A stretch of 64,000 bases of DNA from Clitopilus passeckerianus (taxonomy: Eukaryota > Basidiomycota > Agaricomycetes > Agaricales > Entolomataceae): positions 290,985 to 354,984 of the forward strand of contig CALYLX010000158.1 in NCBI GenBank assembly GCA_944990035.1. The letters run 5' to 3'. Below are positions 44,931 to 58,230 of the stretch, in pieces. The notes below the pieces were generated by a model that did no database searches, was not told the origin of the DNA, and saw only the letters and a list, made by a program, of their open reading frames with translations. How positions within the stretch are numbered: position 1 is the first letter of the stretch; every line of letters begins with the position of its first letter. The position numbers were made by a program, and so were the translations under genes.

Positions 44931-45465
44931 GATATGGCCTTTCGTCGGAAGGTGGAGTCGTTTGTTGACAACAGCTCGATGCTTGTATTGTATTTTAGTT
45001 TCTGTCTATTTATAGCAGTATATACCTCCATGTGTAGATAATAGTAGTTACATACCCTCGAATTGCTTTCGGAATGCTATCATGACTTTCGTTCTTCCCT
45101 GCTCTGGCTCATAAAGGAAGGAAAAGGACAAAGGACGCGACGCGTTTAGATCATGTGCACTGAGGCTCCCGATCACGTGCTCACTTTCCTTCTGAACAAC
45201 ACCAAAGGTCGTTCGCGAACACAACGCCAACCACGAGCTGCATTTGGCTTGACCGCCCCATTCCCGCGTCTACGTCTTCTGTAACTACCAGAGGGGTAAA
45301 CGTCCCTCTTTTTTTATGAATGACACGAAATTGACGCCAAACTTACTAGGAGAATTCTGCAAGTTGAACGACGCGAAGCTTGAGACCCACTGCAGGAAGA
45401 CAGGCAACTTGACCTCGTTCAGGCACACACAAAAAGAACAACCTCCCTTGAATATTTTAGAAGAA
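44931..45465. other. Intergenic
   Basis: Spacer between the receptor gene and the nucleoporin gene. An in-frame ATG at 45316 could extend the nucleoporin by 50 residues, but that stretch does not look like the family. Confidence 0.4.
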
Positions 45466-48400
45466 ATGGCGGAAGCACTATATGCGTCATGCGCAGAGGT
45501 TCTCTCCCTCTGCCAATCGATGAAAGAGGATCTGAACTCCCTGCTCGATCCGGAGACAGGATTCGCGCCTCGACTGCGTCAAATCTGTCAAGACCAGTAT
45601 GTTTCTCCCGTGACCACACTATATGCAGCTTTCTCACTATCAATGCCCACAGAATCTCGGAATATGAGGAGAATCCCACAATGAGGGTGCCGCAGGAGGA
45701 ACTTGAATTACTACAGCTCGAACAGAACACATGGGGTTTATTGCAGGCCGTCATGCCGTACGTTCTTTCTTGCCACCTTCTTTATTCACTTGTCTCATAT
45801 TCGTAGAGCGCGAAAAACGGAACCAGTGGGCCAACCGAAAGCGCAAGACCTTCTTTCCGAAAATCCCTACACGCCAACATCAACGCTTGCACAGGCAATC
45901 ATGAACGCGTCACCCCTCCTCTCGGAGCTCATTGTTGTTCGAGAATGGTTGCATGAGATAACGCCGTTGCCTTCTCATCCTGAAGCCACCACCGGATATT
46001 GGAAGTTCACCAAGCACAGCGTCATGCAATCTCTCCGAACTGGCGCTGCTCATAGGGATGGTGTGGTGAAGAGGATGGACCCGGATGCTGTCAGTCGAGA
46101 TGAGGGCCGTGGGCTTGCTTCTGATGACGCTGTAGGTGCTACCTCTTCCTTTCCGTAACCGTTACTGACCATTTTTAATAGAACTACGAGAAAAGCCTGC
46201 TGCAGTCACTCTACGGTTACCTACGCGCAGGTAGACTCGAGGAGGCTGTGGAACTCTGCAGGAGGGCCAAGCAGCCATGGAGAGCCGCAAGCATCCGAGG
46301 TTCGCGCCTATTCGACTGGAAGGCCATATGTGAGTTACCACCTATCCCCTGTCCACCTTTCCCATTCTGACGTATCATACAGCCGCGGAACAACAAGAAG
46401 ACGACGCCATGGACGCAGACGACTCAGACATCTGGGAAGGAAACCGCCAGCGAAAGCAGTGGAAAGCGACTTGCGTCCGGGCTGCCTTGAACGTACGTCC
46501 ATCTCCATCCTCAAATCCCGTCATTCCCTCACGTTGACGACCCTATGCAGCCTTCCCTCCCACCCTATGAACGAATCCTCTACGCCGCACTCGCGCCTAC
46601 ACCCCAAACCCGCGGTGTCCTGCTCAATGCGTGCAGAACTTGGGAAGACCACCTCTGGGCGCAAGTTAGTATCGCCTGTGAAGAAAAGGAGACGCAGGAG
46701 ATCTCCAGGTTGGGTGGTGGGTTCTGGGAAGGCGGAGTCGCTGCTGTCGAGCAGGGTGTGAACCTGCTCTCGGAAAAAGAAGCTGAAGCTGAGGAGGAAG
46801 AGTGGTCTAGGGAGGCTATTGGGGCGCTGGAGACGTTGAGGGATGTCGAGGTTGCTGATGGGTATTTCATTCCCCTATTTACTGGTGGTGATTTTGGAAC
46901 TGATTCTGGGACGTGTGTAGACCGGGGGCAGACCATGCTTTCCATTTTTCCCAGCTGCATATTATCCTCAACAGGACTGATGCCCTACTTGATGCGTTTG
47001 CTAGTGGGTTGAGGGATGGTTCGTTCCCCGATACATCTCCTGAGTGAGTAGCCTTCCTACAATCACCTTCCTCCCATTTCTGATGAAGTATTAGATACCC
47101 CACCATGTGCCGCTTCTTCGCCCATTTATGCCTCTACCTCCAAATGATCGACATCCCCGTCCCGCCAATGGCCACTCAGGTCATCCTGGAGTCATACCTA
47201 CAAGTCCTCGAGGTTCGTCTCCTCTATTTACCATTTCCCGTCCTTCACCAGCTGACTAGATTTGGGTTATCCTTCACAGGCTGCTGGCCAACGAGAGCTC
47301 ATCGCCATGTACGCCAGTGCATTAGGCGACAACGCTATTGAGCGTTACGCACTCTTCCTGGTGTCTTTGGAGTTGTCTGCAGATATTGATGAGAGAAGGT
47401 TGGCGCTCGTACGTGCGAGGGAGCATGGGCTGGATATGGACCGTGTTGCTACTTCTGCTGCTGAGAGGACCATTGAGAAGGCGTTTGGTGTACGTTCTGT
47501 TCCGTTCACTCCTTCCACTATGCGGTTGAGCTGACTTTTTGGTTGTGTTGATAGGTTTTGCCACCGTTGAAGGGTCCACTCCCGTCGATTATTGCTATGC
47601 AACCTCCACCTACGGATGCGGAGCTGTTCTTGCTCCGCTCGATTGAGTGGACGACGTTCAGTGAGGCGACGTATGCTACTGCGTTGGAGCAGGGGAATGT
47701 TATTTTGCGGTACTTTTTGGGTTCGTAGATTTTCCCTATCGTCCCAATCTTATTCTCTAACATGAAACACGAATGCAGGTTCAGGTCGTGTCCAACTAGC
47801 AGAAACGGTTTTGGGGATGTTACCGAATGACCTCAGTGGGATTGAAGAACCGGAGGAGGAAGCTACGGAGTATTTGCATTATCGGCAGTTCTTCTCCATA
47901 TGGGCGCTTTTGGGGAAGTTGGTTGATCATCAAGCTGCGGAGGTTACACTTCGTAGTAGGGAGGGGAAGGCGGGTTGGGTTAAGGAGTATAGGGTAAGTT
48001 TTTCACCTAGGTTTTGTGGTTGAGATGGAATAAGCTGACGTGAGGGATGGGGATAGGATGGTATCGATGAAGCTCATGAACAGATTTTGAAGTTGCTTAC
48101 GACAGAGTGGTTGGTTGGGGATGTGGAGATTCCTGGTGGTACGTCTCAGCCCAGATCTTTCATTCTTTAAAGAAGCAAGAGCTGACGAGGAGCTACCTAC
48201 AGGCGACCGTAGAAGACGCGAACTAATCCGCATCCGGCAAATATTCGTTCCGGAGCTGGTTATTAGGTTGCATTCATTGCTGTTCAATTCAAGACATCAT
48301 ATTAAAGAGTTCGTTCTCCCTCCTTCCCTTTATTCCTCCTTCCTTACTGACATCTATATATCTATGAAAGGAACCTCAAACGCGCCCTCAACCTCGCGAA

Positions 48401-48551
48401 CGTCGTTGCTGATGCGCGGTACAAGCTTTATGAAGATTTTGTCAATGAGGAAGGGAGGTCGCTTGGTGATTATTTGGATGCGGTTAGGCAGGCGGTATTG
48501 GGTGGTTTGGAGGGTGGGGGATCGGATCCGTTTAGGGTTGTTGAGGCGTAG
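45466..48551 (+). CDS. NUP84: Nucleoporin Nup84/Nup107
   Basis: Predicted 776-residue scaffold nucleoporin of the Y-shaped (Nup84/Nup107-160) complex, needed for nuclear pore assembly. Fourteen exons: 45466-45596, 45653-45757, 45807-46131, 46182-46329, 46383-46492, 46551-46861, 46921-47043, 47095-47212, 47280-47489, 47555-47720, 47779-47993, 48057-48138, 48203-48308, 48371-48551. All phases close. Family features: N-terminal MAEALYASCAEVLSLCQS, the alpha-solenoid motif YGYLRAGRLEEAVELCRRAKQPWRAAS, LFDWKAI, YAALAPTPQTRGVLLNACRTWEDHLWA, HFSQLHIILNRTDALLDAF, and C-terminal ENLKRALNLANVVADARYKLY. Length is close to yeast Nup84 (726). Start chosen at the ATG that fits the family; an in-frame upstream ATG exists at 45316. 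Confidence 0.9.
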
Positions 48552-49511
48552 GAGTAAGAGTAGGGAGTTGTTTATACGAATAAGAATGGAAAGCATTTAT
48601 CCCTGCGTGCAGTGACTGTCCGAGAGAAATCTGAGTGGTTGAGCGTTCTTGGCGTTCCCAGAATTGGACACGCGTTGTTTGTCCCCGCTTGGGTGGCTGG
48701 AAGTCTGAGGGTGCGTTTGCGTATCCGAGTAGGCAAACCGCCTACTTTGTTTCTTTGATATCTACCATGGTCATCCCTTTCTTTCCTTTCTCTCGAAATA
48801 TCTGCAGGCCCTATGGTGGTGCTCTTGGCGGTCGTCTGGAGCGAGGAATAGGAGAAGAATAAACTGTCGTTTGGCAACCGGACGTTAGAGCGTCCGCTTA
48901 ACGATTTGCACCTCGTTATGCGTGCTCTAACCGGTTTGTGGCCCTTGGTTCTATGGGTGCTATCTGCGTGAGTCCATCGTCTTTTGCGTGCAGCTCTATG
49001 AACTGATTCCTGGTACAGGTAGCCTCGCCTTCAAAGATGCACATGGAAGTGGACAGAGGATACCTCAACACCAGAACATTGGCCGGTGGTGCATATCCCG
49101 TATTTCGGCCGCCCTATCTCGAAGAGTGGAGCTCTATACACGCACTATCAATTTTGTGGAGCAACGTTAGTTCTTGAGGCTAGCCAGATACTAGGACCGG
49201 TTCGAACCCTGAGATCTCGCCGTCCAGGTGACTCTGCTCAGCGTCAGTGCTGTCCAGCCCGGTCCTTCTATGGTCATTGCGCCACGATTCAATGTTCATT
49301 GCGTTCGTGGGTGTCTACGGGCGCATTCCAAGCATGCACATCGACTTTTGGTCCCCAAGAATGGACGGGAAAACAGTCAGATGACGTCAAGTGACAAATC
49401 ATGGACTTTCGGTTTCCGTGCCGTCTGCATCCTCCGTCGGCCAGATTAGCGAACTGAAAATCTTACATGTTCATATAATCTCCCATTGCCGTCGACGTGT
49501 TGGACTCTTCC
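48552..49511. other. Intergenic with possible broken exons
   Basis: A plus-strand exon-like pair at about 48880-49170 reads RPLNDLHLVMRALTGLWPLV, then after an intron-like stretch VDRGYLNTRTLAGGAYPVF and RPPYLEEW, ending near a stop at 49170. I cannot assign it to a family. It may be a relic or a short unrecognised gene. Confidence 0.3.
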
Positions 49512-52500
49512 ATGGACGGCAAAGATATCGCCCAGCCCTCAAAAAAGGTGAGCAACCACGTTTATCCCTAGGTTAAAAGGAAAAAGCTCTTACCAGTTGC
49601 TTGCTTACTACAGGCTGCCATGTCATCCTCGTCCGGTTCCGATCCTCCTGAGCCAGAGCCCCCTGAGAGCAGCGAGGACGTGCCGCCTCACCGTGACGAA
49701 AATCATCATCACCAAAACCCATCTGTCCCACCGGGGGATCTTTTTCTAACTCCTGGCACTAAGACCCCTCGAAAGGTCCAGTGGCTGAGGACCACGGAGC
49801 AGCACGAACTAGACGAACAGGCCTTGGACGTAAGTTGCCCAGCTTTCTTTTCCTTCTTATGATCTAAATTTTATCTTCCTTAGCCATCAGCCTTCCAACG
49901 TCTCACCCAAGCTCTGGAGCGACACAAAGCAGGCGCTGCTGTCCGCGTTCATCATTACCCTCCTCACGGTCCTGCCCATGTTCACGATATGAATGCCGAA
50001 GGGAAGCGGGAAACTGTTTCTCGTTTCGACGTATCCGACCCCAGCACTTCCATCTACAATCGGCGAATGGCTTCTGATTCCTCGCCTCCGCAACTTCCCG
50101 GCTATTACATCGAGCCAACAGAACAAGTGGGGCTTCCTGGAGGTGATCCCGAAAAACAAGCAAGGAAGGAAGCTGAACAACTTGTTCGCTCCATCACCAA
50201 GCGCCGACCGTTCAGCGGGATGGGTAGATCGAGGTGGGAAATGAGGAGGTCGAAAGGGAAGTCGAAGGTCTCAAAGAGTAGAGGGACGTCACCCGCCGAG
50301 AGTGCTGCCAGTTCGGACGTTGAGAGGGATGCGGAAAGCGAGACGCCAGATCACTCAAGTCGTGGTGTCTTGTCGACGCTGTTGACACTCTACAGTGATC
50401 CCGATGGTCTCACCGACTCAGGCCCTCCTACTCCATTATATTCCCCATGGGAAACGACGAGTTACGACCGGACACGACCTTCTCACCGACGACAAGTATC
50501 CACCGAATCCATTGAAGAAGTTGAAGAACCACCACCTACCGCAGAACGCACAGGCCCCGATGTGCAAGATGAACAACCCGCCCCACCTTCACCGTACTCA
50601 CCGTACCCGAATACCAATAGGAAACCCCCTCCCTCTCCTAGGACACGGCGGAAAATCATGTCATACCTTTCTCCTTCGAATGCCTTGCATCATCACAGAA
50701 TGCCCATGACAAGAAATGGCGCTGGCGTTTTTGGCCCACTCATCGCTGCTACGGGAACCTTGACTGCTGTTGCAGCTCCTACGCAGAGTCAGCTGCAGCC
50801 TGATTTCAAGAGGCCCGGATATCGACTATCGAGGTTAGTCAATCACAGCTTCCTTATACCTATCTATATACATTTCCTGACCGGTTATGTCACCTAGATA
50901 TTCTCTCGATGACCAAAAACCGAAACCGCACTCGAAGAATCAGTCGAGACCTCGTTCAGTCGCAGATGGCATCCGCACTGCTCCTCCCAGCGAAGCATCC
51001 ACTCCTCCATCTCCCACTCTGTCGGAACCTGCACCACGTAGGGTGAGATGGACTGGTTCGCTGAGGGACATGCCGTCTCTGACGTCCTTACGGAGTGGAA
51101 CGAGCACACCGACTTGGACGTCACCCTCGACTCCTGTCGGTGACAGCTACTTTGAGCTGCAGTTCCCAGGAAAGAAGGACGGTTATGCACCGAACCAATA
51201 TCGAGAGGAGGAAAAGAAAAAGAGGAAGAGGAAGAAGGCTCAGGTCTTCGTAGGTATCCTCCGAACCTATGTTTGTTCACCGTACTGATGATGGAACTGG
51301 AATAGATTACGAGACATGTGGCCAGAATCATCGAGCGTCAAGAATTTATCATGAAGCTCTGTCGTGCCATGATGATGTTTGGTGGTCCCTCTCATCGTCT
51401 ACAATCCCAAATTATGTCCACCGCGAAGGTCCTCGACATTGATTGTAGCTGCATCTACCTACCCGACGTTCTTATCCTCAGCTTCGATGATAACTCAACG
51501 AGCACGAGTAGTGTCAAGTTCATTCGTCAAGGAAGTGCGCTGGACCTTCAGAAACTCGATGATGCGTATACTCTATACCGAAAAGTATGTATCGCCTCTG
51601 CTTTCTTTTTGAGCTCGTTGCTAATAAATCCTTGTCCAGGTTATATACGACAAACTCTCCGTGTCAGATGCCTCCACCGAACTCGACCAGCTTATGCGCA
51701 GACCCCAATTTTATCCATGGTGGCAGATAATCATAATTGGGGGCCTCTGCTCGTCAGCAATATGTACCGTCAGTTTTGGCGGGAGTTTCTTGGATGCTGT
51801 CATAGTGTTCCCCCTTGGAGCCTTGCTCGTTGGTATTCAGATTCTGAGCACCCGGAATGAGCTTTATTCTAATGTTTTCGAGTACGTTCCGACGTTTTCG
51901 ACTGGAATGATCAAGCACTGAATTTGGCACGAATAGAGTTACGGTCACGACGCTTTTTAGTTTCATCGCTGCTGCGCTGGCAGCTACTCGCAAGTTCTGT
52001 TATTCAGCTGTCGCATCGAGTTCTATTGTTCTCATTCTTCCCGTACGTCTTATCCCATTCCATCGTGTTCTGGCCTCATCTCACGATTCGTGCGTTTTCA
52101 GGGATTCCTGGTTCTCTGTGGTTCACTCGAGATAATGTCCAGAAATATCGTTGCTGGTTCCGTTCGGCTATGCTATGCCGTCGTCTACGCCCTTTTTCTG
52201 GGATTTGGGCTTGCTATCGGTGCCGAAATCTTCCAGGAAATAACAGGCACGAGGGTGGTTGGTTCGGAGGATTACATGTGTGTTATCAGCCATCCTGTTG
52301 ATGGGCCTTGGTATAGACAGACGCCTTCTCATTATTGGGGTGAGTCCTTTTGGTTGAATCACGTTTGTTGCTTTGTTGATGAACTGAATAGCCTTCCTGA
52401 CGGTTCCTATGTTCTCGCTATTCCTGAGCATGAAAAATCAAGCACCGTATAATAGGAAGGAGCTGGTGAGGGTATTAATATGCTCTATTTTAGAGTGTGT

Positions 52501-53039
52501 CTGACTAATTCCCTATATAGCCCATACTCGTATTCATTGCCTGCGCTGGGTGGACGACCAACCACTTCGTTGGGCTGAAGTTTGTCGGTCAAAGCGACAT
52601 CATCGCGGCAGTTGGGTAAGAAATGATCTAAGTTCTGCTGCTACTGCCGATCTCAACTCATCACTTCTCCTGTAGCGCCTTTGCTGTCGGCTTGATTGCC
52701 AACCTGTACGCACGCTTCTTCCGTGGCAATGCTTTCGTAATTATGGTACGTTGAACCCCATGTCACCTAGTTTCCTTCGCAGCCCGCTGAATGCCATTCT
52801 TTCTTTGCCAGATAACGGGCATCTTATTCCAAGTACCGTCGGGACTGGGCGTTGGCGGCCTGCTCAGCTACGCATCTCAGCAAACTGGAGGTTCTTCGTC
52901 GTCGTATCTCTACGGATTTCAAACTGCCCTCAAACTCATCTCGGTGGCCATTGGGCTTACGGTCGGGCTGGGTATATCACTCGTTATTATGCATCCCATT
53001 CAGAGTAAACGCCGCGCTGGTGGGATTTTCAGCCTATAA
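49512..53039 (+). CDS. ThrE/DUF1212 (Prm10-like) membrane protein
   Basis: Predicted 961-residue protein, 12 exons: 49512-49547, 49614-49829, 49884-50833, 50898-51249, 51306-51584, 51640-51881, 51937-52042, 52102-52339, 52392-52465, 52521-52615, 52676-52745, 52812-53039. The first ~510 residues are Ser/Pro/charged and look disordered, with a KKKRKRKK basic patch at the end. From exon 5 comes the threonine/serine exporter-like domain: RQEFIMKLCRAMMMFGGPSHRL, YLPDVLILSFDD, FIRQGSALDLQKL. A multi-spanning region follows (IIIIGGLCSSAICTVSFGG, FIAAALAATRKFCYSAVASS, VYALFLGFGLAIGAEIF, VPSGLGVGGLLSYAS, LKLISVAIGLTVGLGISLVI). This architecture matches fungal Prm10-type proteins. Substrate unknown in fungi. 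Confidence 0.87.
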
Positions 53040-54257
53040 ATATCTCTTCTCGTTTTCGTTCTCTTTTCTGTTAGTCACGTTTCTTCCAACATCATTCACA
53101 TTTACACCAATCGCTCTCATTTGGACTCTTGATTCCACCTCATACAATAGACGGACTTTCATCGCAACAATCTTTCCTTTCATTGCATGCTTGGACGATA
53201 TAGTACATCATATCTCCTTTATATTGCATTATACACTCTTTAATCGATCTGTGCTTTATCCAACCTTCCACGATTCATGTTATTACCTGCCCGGGCGTTC
53301 CCTATCACCTATCTTTTCTCTCAGGCAACACCGGTTCTGACTAGGGCTCACCCCAAAGACGGTGGAATATTCTGCGTTCTTGAAGCCAGAATCCGTTCCG
53401 GGGGAAGATCCCGGTCCATCATGGAGTTTGGCGTATGAGACTCGACGTAGCTGTCAACCCGTTCCGGGTCCTATGATGATCTCCAGCGAGAACGGAGCCC
53501 TGGGTCAGCCAAGTCCCATTCATCTCTCGAGTCCTCCGATGGCGGGTGAGAAGAAATGCTAATTCAATTGAATGTCGCTAGACTTCTCTTGGACCAGTCA
53601 TAGTTCTGCCGGCTGCCTACAATAAGTGCTGATTGGTCGGGCATTGCTTACTTTCTATGGCATATGCACAGTTCCGTATACACTGCTATTTGTGTGCCTT
53701 ACCTGCCGGAAGCTAACTTTAGGATTTCGACAGGGGGACCTGACAAGTCTGCAAGTTCACCCTTGGCTTCGTCATGCTGCAGCGTCCTGATTGGGGAAGC
53801 TTTCACGTAACTGGAGCACAAGGCAGCGCGGAAGCTGGACCCGGCTGTTATTCTCTCGAAAAGAGAAAGAGACCATGCCTCTATAAAACCACGTTTCAAA
53901 AGCGAGCACCCTTAGGCTAGGCTAGCGATACGCCTACTGATAAGATACGGCTTCCGACTGAACGGCCAGGTTAGAATTGCAACGCTTCAGAGCTCGGAAT
54001 ATGATGATTGGCGCTTGGAGATATCAATCAAGTTGCTGATTGAAGTGGGATCATGTGCGCATCTATCACTCTGACCCTCACTCTGCTTTGACGCTCTGTT
54101 TGCAACCGCCGGTAAGCTTTCAATCCGTAAACGTACAGCTCCTTCTGCTATAATTGCTGCAGCGTTATAACTCCTATGAAGAGGTACTTCACCCCAGAGT
54201 TACCTTCCCCCTTCTCTCCCAGATACCCCAACCATCTCTGCACCGTGATACCCTTTG
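53040..54257. other. Intergenic
   Basis: Presumed 3' UTR of the ThrE-like gene, then the promoter region of the next receptor gene. Nothing else recognised. Confidence 0.4.
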
Positions 54258-56048
54258 ATGTCTGACGAGCCTCAAACGACAGTAACAGACGCCCAGTTTC
54301 TTTTCGCGTATGGTCATTATCATGCCTGGTTAATCTCAGCCACTGACGACATATCTTCTTCCAGCAATGATTTCGGATCCTATGTCACTATTCCAGGGAC
54401 CGTCGTCTGTGGCCTTGTCCTCCTCGCATACGGCTTGATTGCGGTGGGATCGAAGGCTGCCCGTACGCACCTCGATAGGGTGAGCTTTAGGCTCCTAACA
54501 TACTCGCTGTTCTTCAAGTGAGTTCAATTTCTTCAGGCACGAGATATTTAGTTATCTAACTGATTACCGTCTCCCCAGTGTCCTTTTTGGTATAGATTAC
54601 GCCCTGACGCCGACAGCACCGGGTAATGGTTGCAGTCTCGCAGCCTTCTTTAACAACGTAAATGCCAGATTACTCCAGTCTGTCTGCAGGTGGAGCTCAA
54701 GTTTTCGCCTAGCTCACCCTCTGTCTATCGTCCTTCTTCACGACCTGCATCGCTATCAATCTCCAGTCAGTCTACCTATTTTTGAAAACTCGTTGTGAAC
54801 TAATAAAACTCTGTAGGCTTGTCCTAGTGCATCGGAGAAATGGCAAAAACCTCGAGAAATACTATGTGCTTGGCACTGTCCTACTCACTCTGGTACTGAA
54901 CATACCTACCGTGGCCTTGGATCAGTTTGGGTGCGTTCATCGGACACTTTCCGTTCGGTCTGGAAATTTAGACTGATGAATGTGTCAGATGGAACGAGGA
55001 TACGGCCACATGCTGGTACTCCAACAGCGACTCCAGAACTCGACTCTCATGGATTGTTGGGACGTCGTCAGTGTGGATCGCCCTCGCGGCCACAGTTGAA
55101 ACTATCTGCTCGGCTATCGTGCTGTTCTGGTTATATTTTCACGTGGTTGGTCTTCCTTGCAATGGTTCGTTAGACCCTCGACTCATACCTGTGTCCAGAA
55201 ATCTATTAGGACCTTATCGTGCACCGACTATACTGGAACAATCCCTACAAGTACTGCTGTAGCTTCGGATACGGCTTCTGCGCGAACATCGTCGCACGGA
55301 TCTCCGAATCCCCAGTACTTAGCAGACAAATGCGGACATAAAGGGGAGGCTGATAGGCAGCCCCTCATGTTCCTCGATCCCCGTTTTCGCAACATCATCG
55401 TCCGAATAGGTATTTCTCAGTGTTCTCTGGCGAACACTGATTTGCTGACGCTTTTTCCAGCTCTTTACCCGATTATATCACTGATCATGAACTATACAAC
55501 CGTCGTTCTGGACCTATACGTGGCGATATTCGATGTCATGAATGAAAAGGTGAGTAAAAGGCCTGGCCATGTTTGCTACTCTGTCTCACGTAGATCGTCG
55601 ACAGGATTTCCGGCTCCTGGTGCTAGGTATGTGTTGGTTTCTATATTTAACTGTACATCGCTGACTTACTCTTGTCAAGACCTCACGTTCTACGGATTAC
55701 GAGGATTCGTGTATGGTGCACTTGCAGCAAGTGACCCTGTGAGTATCGGGTGGCAAGGGACTCAGATCAATGGCTGACAACTTTCTTCAGTCTTTTATTA
55801 AAGCCTTGAAAGTTATCCTCCAATCATCTACCCTGCTAAATGGAGGGAATGCTGCCCCTCCGGCTCCGAAGGAGAAAACGGGCCTCACCTCTCTTCACTT
55901 TGCCGCCAATCCGAGAGGAGATGTATGGGCGGTGAACATCTCACATAGTGGCACAGCAGTCAGCGGCCTTAACAATCGTTCATTTGACGTTGAGAAGCAA
56001 GATACACATGAACTAGATGACCAAAGGCACATGGAACGACAATTATAA
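54258..56048 (+). CDS. Seven-transmembrane receptor-like protein, paralogue 2
   Basis: Predicted 413-residue 7TM protein with the same 11-exon layout as the gene at 43118: 54258-54307, 54365-54517, 54579-54657, 54713-54765, 54817-54930, 54989-55142, 55199-55409, 55461-55549, 55605-55626, 55680-55738, 55791-56048. Exon 9 is again 22 nt. Conserved blocks: IPGTVVCGLVLLAYGLIAV, RVSFRLLTYSLFFNVLFGI, FFTTCIAINLQLVLVH, EKYYVLGTVLLTLVL, ATCWYSNSDSR, WIALAATVETICSAIV, VRIALYPIISLIMNYTTVV, LTFYGLRGFVYGALAASDP. Intron 1 is 57 nt without a stop, so retention would stay in frame. The TM5-TM6 loop and the tail are the divergent parts. Likely a G-protein-coupled receptor; ligand unknown. Confidence 0.75.
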
Positions 56049-58230
56049 CCCTGGCCCCGTGTTTTCTGAATCTTCTTGCAATTGGTCTTCGGTCGCCTGG
56101 GTTGCGTCTCAAACTATATATCAGGGCTAGGTTATCTTGTAATAATACAAGACTTGCGGCTTCGCCGTCGCCAGTCTCTTACTTAGAGGATGATACACCT
56201 ATTAGTTTTTTTTGTCCCAGCAGGGTGCCCGGTAGAGTATTACGCTGAGTATCTCAAAGGCAGCAAATATAGTTCGTCAGCCAAAGGCTGGTTTCGGTGC
56301 AAAATACCTCCTATCGTTCGTACTCTGCACCAAGTTCTGATCAAAGAACCTGGTTGGTTTGTGCCAGCGCTCGCTATTGCTCACGACTTCGAACTCCTGG
56401 ATGTGTTCATTGGTCTACATTCTGAGAATCTGAAGATGTATGTTTCATTATATTTGGGGTATCATAGGGCGTAAGGAAGCTACAGTAGATATGTACATTC
56501 AGATCCATGCGCCACCCTTCACCATCCTTTCAGCTCCAGGTTTAGCAATTATCAAATAAATCATGTCATTGTTCATGACTCCTTCCCTCTCACTCGCCCG
56601 CCTACATCATCACCAAAGCCATTGCTCCCATCATTGCCGTCATTGGTGGGTAACAGAATAGTGCGCATGCCTGAATGCGGGTAGTGAATATGGAGGAGGA
56701 TGACATGCTCCTGTTCAGAATTGACATCATTGGTGATTGACAGGATTCTGTTGGCGCTCGTGAATGATGCTGGGTGAACTGAAGATAGAGGAGTACAGGG
56801 TCACGGTGGAGGAGCATCGGAATGCGCGGGGAATGGCACCGTTTCAAGCTTTCAATGGAATCTGAAATTGGCCCATTCAATTGGAAACATGGTGGATGTC
56901 AAGTATATAGTGCTACTACTGCTCCTGTCTAAAGTGTAAGCAAGGTGGAGGAAGGCAATTCAGAATGATGTGCATACCATTTAAGCGGCGTCAAGTCCAC
57001 ATCGAATCAAGGCTAACTCAGCCATGCTCTTGAAACTCCTATATATATCCTAAGCTTCTGTGAGATAGTGTCATTTCTGCCAGGTTTTTAGTATGTGTCG
57101 GCACGCAAAAGTTTATCGACTGACCAATGCACGCACGACTAACTTGAAGGGTGACTATAGCTATCGTGATATGTGAGGTCCATGTCGTAGTATCCAGATT
57201 TGGAGCGAGTGTATTCAGAAGACTCGACTATAGGTTGTTCTTGAGTATACAGACAGCAAATTGGCGTTTGCAGCCATGGTGGTTCGGCGAGAGGTTGCCC
57301 AAGCATCATCCGAGGATGTTGGGGCTGATGCCCCACAATAGATACCATATAAAGGAAGTGGTTCACATCACATGGGTGGACGGACTTGATGGAAGTAATT
57401 GAGGTCGGGTGTATGCTTATATTATTCAGATGTATTTTACAAAGGAAATTGAAATGCGTCTCGCTGATATATGTGCTTCCAGTTCGAGGGAGCGCCGATC
57501 GCAGTTCATTGTGGGCTCCGAAGAAATCGAGCAAGAGTTACTAAATATTTGAAATGGGCAATCCTTTAGCTGATGTCTATTTGGCTGGAAAGACGATCCT
57601 GGAGGTGGCTGTACCCCAACCGCAACCTTGCCCGCAACTTGTCTGGAGCGACTGGAGTCTTTGTCACAACCTACCCAAATCTACCGCCCTGCATGGATAC
57701 GCGAACATTCAAAGTCAAAATGTGAAACGGAAACACTCTCAGAAGATCTGGGTACGTTCTCCTTTAATTTTACGCCCTGCCAATCGGACCACCTCCGATT
57801 TGCCTCCGATCATTTTTCGAGCCTCAAGTTCAGTCATCGGACAATTTACCGAGTTCAGGATTTGCTTCGCTGCGTCTCGGGAAACTGGGCCTCGTTGGAG
57901 CAGAAAAGTCGACTAGGCCCCGTCCCTTCTGGGCCTCCTGAACGAGGACATGACACCCTTGGGCAACCTTGAGGTTGCCGACAACGAATTCCTGCCCCAC
58001 GTTGCTCCATTTCAGTGAGATTTCATATCACACATGCCTGAGCGCGACTGTTAACCATATTATTAGGACCCCGACCTTTTACTGATTGCACAATTGCCAT
58101 TTTGGTACGGAGCAAAGAGTGGAGATCCTGATATCTGTCAGGGTGTGTAAGGCACCTGGATTCGATGACTACTCTTACTTAAGTCAAAGGATTTTCAGCG
58201 ACACAACCATGGCAAATTTTTGTCTACGCC
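56049..58230. other. Intergenic
   Basis: About 2.2 kb without a gene I can support. Open frames at 56190-56474, 57139-57534 (minus) and 57554-57972 show no motif and no repeat relation to the rest of the window. Confidence 0.35.

Noticed and set aside
45316..45465. Upstream in-frame ATG extending the nucleoporin by 50 residues
   Set aside because: The sequence does not resemble the family N-terminus; the ATG at 45466 gives the expected MAEALYAS start.
49190..49215. GGTTCGAACCC, matching a tRNA B-box
   Set aside because: No A-box at proper distance and no cloverleaf with acceptor pairing.
54308..54364. Reading through intron 1 of the second receptor gene without splicing
   Set aside because: The 57-nt stretch has no stop, but the paralogues have an intron at the same place and phase, with good splice sites here too.
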